Of a stretch of DNA of 37,725 nt, positions 32,573-37,725 are shown one piece after another. Within the stretch, counting starts at the first letter, position 1. Each line of letters begins with the position of its first letter. The notes below the pieces were generated by a model. It was given only the letters and a program-made list of their open reading frames with translations. It had not been told where the DNA came from and ran no database searches. The DNA is from a bacterium. Lineage in GTDB: Bacteria; Acidobacteriota; Thermoanaerobaculia; Multivoradales; J023. The stretch lies in assembly GCA_024226315.1 (NCBI GenBank), contig JAAELT010000253.1, forward strand, positions 1 through 37,725. Direction: 5' to 3'. Both the position numbers and the translations under genes were made by a program.

Positions 32573-35026
32573 TCAACGTGGTTTCAGGATCACCGTGTGG
32601 ACCGTGGCGCCGGGCAGGAAGCTCGTTGGCTGGCCCTCCATCCAGGCGCGGTGGCCGTTGCCGTAGTGGGGCGACAGGGGATGGCCGCTCTGGCCGGTGG
32701 GCATGTGGAAGAAGCCCTCCTCCTCACGCCCGGGGGAGACCACCATGCGCTCGGAGGCTCCGAACGTCGTTCCCTGCACCCGTGGCATGTTGTTGTCGCC
32801 GGGCAGGGGCATGGTGGGCATATCGAGCCAGCGCGAAGCGAACGACATGAAGCGCGAGAGCGGGTGCCTGACCCGCACCTGGTTGCGTGCGCCCCAGGTA
32901 CGCTCGGCGAGCTCGCCACCGCCTTCGAGCAGGTCGTCGAGGATCGCGTCGACGGCGGCCAGGAACTGTGCCTGCCAGTCGTCGAAGCGCGGGTTCAGCA
33001 GATGCGCCGGTCGCGTGCTGGCGAGCTGCCAGAGCGGCCCTTCCTTCTGGCCCAGGCGGGTGTAGCGGAAACCGTCGTCGACGTCCTTGATCCGCGCGGT
33101 GAGGGCCTCGAAGACCTGATCGCGCAGCTCGAGCCGGAAGGCCCGCACCAGGCGGTAGGCGGCGGAGTCGATACTGGCGCGGCCGTTCCAGGTCAAGGCC
33201 AGCCGGCGCAGCTCGGCGCGTCGCGGATCGGCGGCCGTCGCCTCGGGGGTCAACACCTCGAGCAGCAGCTCGCGCCAGCGCTCCAGGAAGAGCGCGCGGT
33301 CGTCGAGCTGGATGGCCAACAGGTCATTCTCTCCGGCGCGCTCCACGGCCATCAGGCCGTCCCGGATCTGTTTGCCGCGGGCGCCGATGTCGTAGCCGCC
33401 GTCGCCCAGCAGCTCGTACATGCTGCCGCCGACGATCCTCGAGTTGGCCGTCCAGATCCGGCCCGACTCGGGATCGATCACCCGCGGGTACTCCTCGGGC
33501 CACAGCCAGCCGTCCCAGCCGCGGCTGCCGTCGGCCCATGAGCTCGGCAGCCAGCCGTCGTGCCCGAAGCGCCGCGGCATCGGCCCCATGATCGTCCAGC
33601 CGACACGGCCGTGGCGGTCGGCGACGGTAAAGTTCTGGGCCGGGGTGCCGGCGCGGTTGGCGACCGTCATCGCCTCCTCGAGGTTCGAGGTGCTCTCCAG
33701 CCACTGTACCGTGAAGTTCACCGCTCGATCGTCGTGAGCCACCCAGCGCAGCGCGCGCTGGCGCCCGCGGTGATCGGTGTCCCATACCGGGCCCCAGATG
33801 GTCTCGACGACTTCCAGCACCTCTTCGCCACCGTCGGCCGCCCGCAGCACCTCCTGGTGGCGCTCGAACCGCTGCGGGCCGTCGGGGGTGAGGTAGGCGT
33901 CAGGGTCCTCGGGGTCGGCTTCGAGGATCACCAGGTCGGTCCAGTCGCCATAGCTGTTGGTGAAGCCCCAGGCGACGTCGCCGTTGCTGCCCGCCATCAC
34001 CGCCGAGACGCCGGGCAGGGTGACGCCGGTGACCCGGCGCTCGCGGCCCGGCTGGTTCGGGTCGGGGAACGCCAGAGAGGCCCGGTACCAGATGTTGGGG
34101 ACCGCGTGACCGAGGTGCATGTCGTTGGCCAGCAGCGCCCCACCGTGGGTGGTGTGGGCGCCGGCCACCGCCCAGTTGTTGCTGCCGATGCCGGCGTCTC
34201 TCTCGATCACAGTTGGCTGGAGATCGGGTCCGGACATCTTCTCGGGGGCGTCGCGACGTGCGACCTCGAGCTCCGTGGCTCCCAGTGCGCGCAGGTCGAA
34301 GTCCTCGGGCGCCGGAATCGCGGGGGTGGCGAGCATCTCGCCGTCGATCGGCGCGTCCCACTCGGTGCCCCGGGCGGCCAGGAACTCGTAGAGAGCCGGC
34401 GGCAGCAGGTCGTGCGCCAGACCGTAGACTGACTCCCGGTGGCCGCCGTTGCCCTGCAGATCGAGATACATGGCGTAGCCGGCGAGCAGCGAGTCTTCGC
34501 CACTCCAGGGCTTCGGCTCGGTGCCCAGCACCAGGTATTCGAAGGGCGGCGCGTCGAGCGCGTCGAGACCGGCGTTGACGCCCTCGACGTAGGCGTCGAG
34601 CAGCTGGCGGTCGGCGTCCTCCATGGCGGCGACGATGGCGCGCGCCCGGGCGCGGAAACGGTGGATACGGACCCTGCGGTCGAGCGGCAAGGCGGCAGCG
34701 CCCACCAGCTCGGCCAGCTCGCCGGCCGCCTTGCGGCGGATGAGGTCGATCTGGAAGAAACGCTCCTGGCCGTGCAGGAAGCCTAGACCACGGGCGACGT
34801 CGGAACGATTCTCGCCGCGGATCGTTGGCACCCCCAGCTCGTCGCGCTCGATGGTGACGGTGGCGACGAGGCCCGCGATCTCGATCTCGCCGTCGAGCCG
34901 GGCCAGGCTCTGGCCGAGATGGTGGCGCAGCCAGAGCCCCGACGCGACGAGCAGCAACACGGCGACGCCGAGGGTGATCAGAAAGACACGGAGCGCGACG
35001 CGGAGGGTGCGTTGGAGCTTGGGCAT
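32573..35026 (-). CDS. Penicillin acylase (Ntn-hydrolase) family protein
   Basis: 817 residues. A single N-terminal membrane helix (about 10-33) replaces a cleavable signal peptide. The small chain includes IERDELGVPTIRGENRSDVARGLGFLHGQERFFQIDLIRR. The autoprocessing site is DAGIGS-NNWAV, giving S282 as the N-terminal nucleophile of the large chain, followed by GALLANDMHLGHAVPNIWY, WGFTNSYGDWTDL, and FTVADRHGRVGWTIMG. Substrates in this family include penicillins, other N-acyl amides and acyl-homoserine lactones; the true substrate here cannot be read. The protein is probably membrane-tethered in the periplasm. Length is normal. ATG 35026 has no clear Shine-Dalgarno. It heads the operon with the TPR lipoprotein. 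Confidence 0.9.
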   Translation of the reverse strand: MPKLQRTLRVALRVFLITLGVAVLLLVASGLWLRHHLGQSLARLDGEIEIAGLVATVTIERDELGVPTIRGENRSDVARGLGFLHGQERFFQIDLIRRKAAGELAELVGAAALPLDRRVRIHRFRARARAIVAAMEDADRQLLDAYVEGVNAGLDALDAPPFEYLVLGTEPKPWSGEDSLLAGYAMYLDLQGNGGHRESVYGLAHDLLPPALYEFLAARGTEWDAPIDGEMLATPAIPAPEDFDLRALGATELEVARRDAPEKMSGPDLQPTVIERDAGIGSNNWAVAGAHTTHGGALLANDMHLGHAVPNIWYRASLAFPDPNQPGRERRVTGVTLPGVSAVMAGSNGDVAWGFTNSYGDWTDLVILEADPEDPDAYLTPDGPQRFERHQEVLRAADGGEEVLEVVETIWGPVWDTDHRGRQRALRWVAHDDRAVNFTVQWLESTSNLEEAMTVANRAGTPAQNFTVADRHGRVGWTIMGPMPRRFGHDGWLPSSWADGSRGWDGWLWPEEYPRVIDPESGRIWTANSRIVGGSMYELLGDGGYDIGARGKQIRDGLMAVERAGENDLLAIQLDDRALFLERWRELLLEVLTPEATAADPRRAELRRLALTWNGRASIDSAAYRLVRAFRLELRDQVFEALTARIKDVDDGFRYTRLGQKEGPLWQLASTRPAHLLNPRFDDWQAQFLAAVDAILDDLLEGGGELAERTWGARNQVRVRHPLSRFMSFASRWLDMPTMPLPGDNNMPRVQGTTFGASERMVVSPGREEEGFFHMPTGQSGHPLSPHYGNGHRAWMEGQPTSFLPGATVHTVILKPR

Positions 35027-35183
35027 CTGAGTGTGCTCACTGAATGGTTGGGGTCCGAGCTCCGAGTGTACCGTGAAGATCGGCGGGTTGCAGCACCGGT
35101 GCCCGCCGGGCGCGCCGGAGACCGTCGAGACGATTCGACTCGACGGCGTGCGGCAGCTCTGATGCTAAGATCGTCCGACCGCC

Positions 35184-35528
35184 ATGAGCCCGAAGAAGAA
35201 TCAGCATCGCGACGGTGATCGCCGACGCTCTCGCCGGCGCGAAGCCTACGGCACGTTCATCGCCATCGAAGCGCCCTCGGTCTCGGAGGACTTCTGCTGG
35301 TCCGGGACCTTGATGGACATCAACGGCAACGGCCTGGCCCTGACCCTGCCGCCGGAGCTAGGACCGGGTGTGAAAGTCAGGCTGACCATGGGACTCGATC
35401 AGGACACCCACCTGGACCGGGTGCCGGCGGTGGTCGTCCGCTACGAGGAAGGGGTCGGGGCGGTGCGATTTGAGGAATGGCCCGAGGAGGAACGGCTCAA
35501 GCTGCTCAGCTTCCTGCTCGAAGACTGA
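35184..35528 (+). CDS. PilZ domain protein (c-di-GMP binding candidate)
   Basis: 114 residues. A basic N-terminus (RRRSRRREAYGTF, residues 13-25) supplies RxxxR, and DINGNG (45-50) stands for the D/NxSxxG motif with Asn in place of Ser. The remaining strands (LALTLPPELGPGVKVRLTMGL, RVPAVVVRYEEGVGAVRFEEW) complete a PilZ barrel. The Ser to Asn change leaves c-di-GMP binding uncertain. It is followed after 18 bp by a second PilZ gene. The 157-bp gap upstream holds no other feature. Confidence 0.75.
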   Translation: MSPKKNQHRDGDRRRSRRREAYGTFIAIEAPSVSEDFCWSGTLMDINGNGLALTLPPELGPGVKVRLTMGLDQDTHLDRVPAVVVRYEEGVGAVRFEEWPEEERLKLLSFLLED

Positions 35529-35546
35529 TCATCCGCGGCGGGATCC

Positions 35547-36224
35547 ATGTCGAAACGAGAAAAAGAAAAGAGACGCCACCACCGCTACGACGTCAAGGAC
35601 GTACGGGCGAACCTCATGTTGCCGCTCGAGGTCCGGGTGCTCGACATGAGCCTCACCGGCTTGCGGATCGAGTCGCCGATCGCGCTCTCCGTCGGCGCCA
35701 AGTACAATCTGACGCTGCGCCGCGAGTACGACGTGATCCAGCTCCAGACCGACCTCCAGTGGTGCCGCCTGGTGCGCACGGAGCCCGATGCGCTCGGTGA
35801 GGCGGCGCCGGTCTACGAGGTCGGACTCGACTACCAGGAAGTGCTGTCGCAGAAGGCCAGAGAGCTGCTCGGCTTCCTGCAGCACAACGTCGTCATCGAG
35901 CTCGAGCGCCGCGAGGCCTTCGGCTACTTCTGCAAGGCGGGCGAGGAGCCGACCGAGGCCCCGCACCAGGAATTCGTGGTCAAGCAGCTCAGCTTTTCCG
36001 GGGTGTTGATCGAGACCGAGCCGATGCCGGAGGTCGACACAGCCTACTCTCTCGAGATGCACCTCGACCGACTGGTGCTCGAGGTCGACGGCAAGGTGAT
36101 CCATGCCGAGCGGGTCCCGCACCCCACTCTGGACTCGGTCTGCGAGGCGGGAATCGCGTTCGAGAACCTGTCGCCGGAGGCGCAGCAGGCGCTCGAAGAG
36201 ATGGTGGCGCACTTCCTGGAGTGA
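35547..36224 (+). CDS. PilZ protein with a second degenerate PilZ-like half
   Basis: 225 residues. The N-terminal PilZ domain has the full c-di-GMP motif, R9-x3-R13 (RRHHR) and D33-x-S35-x2-G38 (DMSLTG), and continues through VGAKYNLTLRREYDVIQLQTDLQW. The C-terminal half (about 140-220; FVVKQLSFSGVLIETE ... YSLEMHLDRLVLEVDGKVIHAER ... CEAGIAFENLSPEAQQALEEMV) has the same strand pattern and the closing helix but lacks RxxxR. Such double PilZ proteins usually bind c-di-GMP in one half. It likely works with the PilZ protein just upstream. No cyclase or motility gene is adjacent, so the output is unknown. Confidence 0.8.
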   Translation: MSKREKEKRRHHRYDVKDVRANLMLPLEVRVLDMSLTGLRIESPIALSVGAKYNLTLRREYDVIQLQTDLQWCRLVRTEPDALGEAAPVYEVGLDYQEVLSQKARELLGFLQHNVVIELERREAFGYFCKAGEEPTEAPHQEFVVKQLSFSGVLIETEPMPEVDTAYSLEMHLDRLVLEVDGKVIHAERVPHPTLDSVCEAGIAFENLSPEAQQALEEMVAHFLE

Positions 36225-36227
36225 CGC

Positions 36228-37460
36228 TCAGAGCCGCTCGACGACAGCGTCGAGTCGCGGGGGGATCGGCTCCGGCCAGGTGATGGCGCGCCGTGCCGCC
36301 GGCACGTCCTTGAGACCCGTGCCGGTGATCAGCAGCACGACCCGCTCGTCGCGGGCCACCAGTCCTTCTTCCAGGGCGACGTCGAGCCCGGCGAGCGCCG
36401 CCGCCGCGGCGGGCTCGGCGAAGACGCCGGCGGAGCGTGCGAGGCGCCCGATGGCTTCGACGATGGCGTCGTCCGAGACCGCCACGCCGCCGCCGCCCGA
36501 CTCGCGGACCCGCCGCAGGCAGAGCAGGGCGTTGCGCGGCGTCTGGACCACCAGGCTGTCGGCGACGCTGGCGGCGTCCATCACCGGGGTGATGGCCGGC
36601 GCGCCGCGGCGCAGGGCAGAGGCGATCGCCGCCGAGCCCTCGGGCTGGACGGCGATCAGGCGCGGCGCCCGCGGGATCAGGCCGGCGCGCTCGAGGTCGG
36701 CGAAGCCCTTGGCGACGCCGGCGAGGATGACGCCGTCGCCGACCGTGACCAGCACCGCGTCCGGCACCTCGGGCGCCAGCTCGGCGGCGATCTCGAGGCC
36801 GGCGGTCTTTTTGCCTTCGATGGTGAAGGGGTTGAGCGCGGTGTTGCGGTTGTACCAGCCGAGCTCGTCGCAGGATTCGAGGCACAGCTCGAAGGCGTCG
36901 TCGTAGCTGCCGTCGATCCGGAACACCCGCGCGCCGTAGGCCAGCATCTGGACCAGCTTGGCCTCGGGAGCATCGGCCGGCACGAAGACCACCGCCTCGA
37001 TGCCGGCTGCGGCCGCCACCGCCGCCAAGGCGGTGGCGGCGTTGCCGGTCGAAGCGGCGGCGACCGTGGGGTAGCCGTACTCGCGCGCCTTGGCCACCAC
37101 CAGCAGCGAGGCGCGGTCCTTGGTGGAGCCGGACGGATTGCGGGTGTCGTCCTTCACCCACAGACGCGGCATGTCGAGCTCGCGGCGCAGCTCGGGCACG
37201 GGCAGGAGCGGGGTACCCCCTACCGCCAGTGGCGGCAGATGCTCCGCCGAGGCGAGAGGCAGGAAGGCGGTCAGGAAATCAGGGCTCGACGCCGGCACCG
37301 ACGGCCAGCTCGCGGGCAGCCGCTCGAGCTCCACGTCGAGCACGCCGCGGGTCACTCCGCCGGGCTCCTGATTCCGCGCGCAGACCGGGCAGACGAGCCG
37401 GGCCTCGTCTTCGCCGTAGGTCGCGTCGCACTCGGTGCAGCGGAAGTGGAAACGGCTCAT
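36228..37460 (-). CDS. thrC: Threonine synthase-like PLP enzyme with N-terminal zinc ribbon
   Basis: 410 residues from ATG 37460, overlapping the upstream stop (ATGA). The N-terminus has two CxxC pairs (C8/C11, C24/C27) forming a zinc ribbon found in many archaeal-type threonine synthases. The PLP fold follows: NPSGSTKDRA with K114 as Schiff-base lysine, AASTGNAATAL, TVGDGVILAGVAKGF, VFAEPAAAAALAG and LLITGTGLKD. Threonine synthase converts O-phosphohomoserine to threonine. Related enzymes (cysteate synthase, diaminopropionate ammonia-lyase) share the fold, and the coupling to a YgeY-like hydrolase makes a non-threonine role possible. No hom or thrB gene is in view. Confidence 0.82.
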   Translation of the reverse strand: MSRFHFRCTECDATYGEDEARLVCPVCARNQEPGGVTRGVLDVELERLPASWPSVPASSPDFLTAFLPLASAEHLPPLAVGGTPLLPVPELRRELDMPRLWVKDDTRNPSGSTKDRASLLVVAKAREYGYPTVAAASTGNAATALAAVAAAAGIEAVVFVPADAPEAKLVQMLAYGARVFRIDGSYDDAFELCLESCDELGWYNRNTALNPFTIEGKKTAGLEIAAELAPEVPDAVLVTVGDGVILAGVAKGFADLERAGLIPRAPRLIAVQPEGSAAIASALRRGAPAITPVMDAASVADSLVVQTPRNALLCLRRVRESGGGGVAVSDDAIVEAIGRLARSAGVFAEPAAAAALAGLDVALEEGLVARDERVVLLITGTGLKDVPAARRAITWPEPIPPRLDAVVERL

Positions 37461-37725
37461 GTGCCCTGCGCGAACTCCCGCGCGAAGCTCATGTAGAACG
37501 CCGTCGCCCGCACCAGGTCCTCCACCGCCACGCGCTCGTTGGGCGCGTGCGCCCACTTCTCCTCGCCGGGGCCGAAGCCGACGGTGGGAATGCCGTGGAT
37601 GCCGGCGGTGGCGACGCCGTTGGTGCTGAAGGTCCAGTAGCCGAGGTCGGGCTTGGCCTCGAAGGCCTGGTGGTAAGCGGTGACGGCGGCCTCGATGGCG
37701 GGGTCGGTGAGATCCATCTGCCAGG
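37457..37725 (-). CDS. M20 family amidohydrolase, YgeY-like (partial, runs off the window)
   Basis: Only the last 89 residues are present; the frame is open to the window edge. The tail WTFSTNGVATAGIHGIPTVGFGPGEEKWAHAPNERVAVEDLVRATAFYMSF is typical of M20 metallopeptidases, with the C-terminal metal-ligand histidine in the AHAPNE block, and is closest in pattern to the YgeY selenium-metabolism-linked hydrolases. The stop overlaps the start of the threonine synthase-like gene, so the two are co-translated. Family placement is tentative without the N-terminal half. Confidence 0.7.
   Translation of the reverse strand, partial: WQMDLTDPAIEAAVTAYHQAFEAKPDLGYWTFSTNGVATAGIHGIPTVGFGPGEEKWAHAPNERVAVEDLVRATAFYMSFAREFAQGT

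Overview
The window looks like chromosome from a high-GC bacterium, most likely an Acidobacteriota member close to Thermoanaerobaculia. This is inferred from gene content, not from a marker gene. The clues are a Sig-70_X6 type ECF sigma factor next to a Ser/Thr kinase with a C-terminal TPR tail, an Oar-type (CarboxypepD_reg) receptor fragment, a tricorn-type peptidase, a penicillin acylase family enzyme, and a secreted protein ending in a DGFESG-type motif. No rRNA, tRNA, CRISPR array or transposase was seen.

Layout. 1-1130: an AT-richer, eroded stretch with a frameshifted DUF4160 gene, a small unknown gene, and an intact UPF0175 antitoxin in front of a truncated PIN toxin. 1326-5047: a secreted tandem alpha/beta-hydrolase and a UspA-DUF389 membrane protein. 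5166-9971: a tricorn-like protease tail-to-tail with a succinate-semialdehyde dehydrogenase. 10019-12356: two paralogous membrane histidine kinases. 12357-15555: a regulatory block with a dyad cluster, a near-consensus sigma-54 promoter, a predicted 148-nt structured RNA, then an NtrC-family activator and an NtrY-like kinase. 15583-20537: a PabB-PabC fusion, oligoendopeptidase F and an unknown zinc-ligand-like protein. 20675-23966: ECF sigma and Ser/Thr kinase-TPR. 23982-25091: a secreted protein made of two near-identical 161-residue repeats. 25302-26768: an exported VOC domain fused in frame to an ECF sigma factor, then a membrane-anchored YCII protein. 26789-31415: accessory region with an AAA ATPase (DUF4143), an antitoxin whose toxin is reduced to a stub, an isocitrate lyase/PEP mutase family enzyme, a truncated receptor, one intact YefM-ParE pair and an internally deleted SDR gene. 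31412-37725: TPR lipoprotein, penicillin acylase, two PilZ proteins, a threonine synthase-like enzyme and the end of an M20 (YgeY-like) hydrolase.

Two places deserve most attention. First, 12381-15555 has the layout of a self-contained sigma-54 circuit: an upstream dyad cluster, a promoter about 140 bp downstream, a rod-like RNA starting where the transcript should start, and the activator/kinase genes just beyond. This resembles, in architecture only, the enterobacterial glmY-GlrK/GlrR arrangement. Second, 25302-26768 encodes a sigma factor with a signal peptide and half a VOC domain in front of it, paired with a putative membrane regulator carrying a YCII domain. This is either a new sensory sigma system or a fresh deletion fusion.

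Small deletions, frameshifts and fusions recur in the accessory parts (DUF4160, PIN toxin, RelE stub, Oar receptor, SDR, VOC-sigma), while the housekeeping-type genes look full length. All functional statements rest on reading the sequence and on remembered family features; no database search was run.
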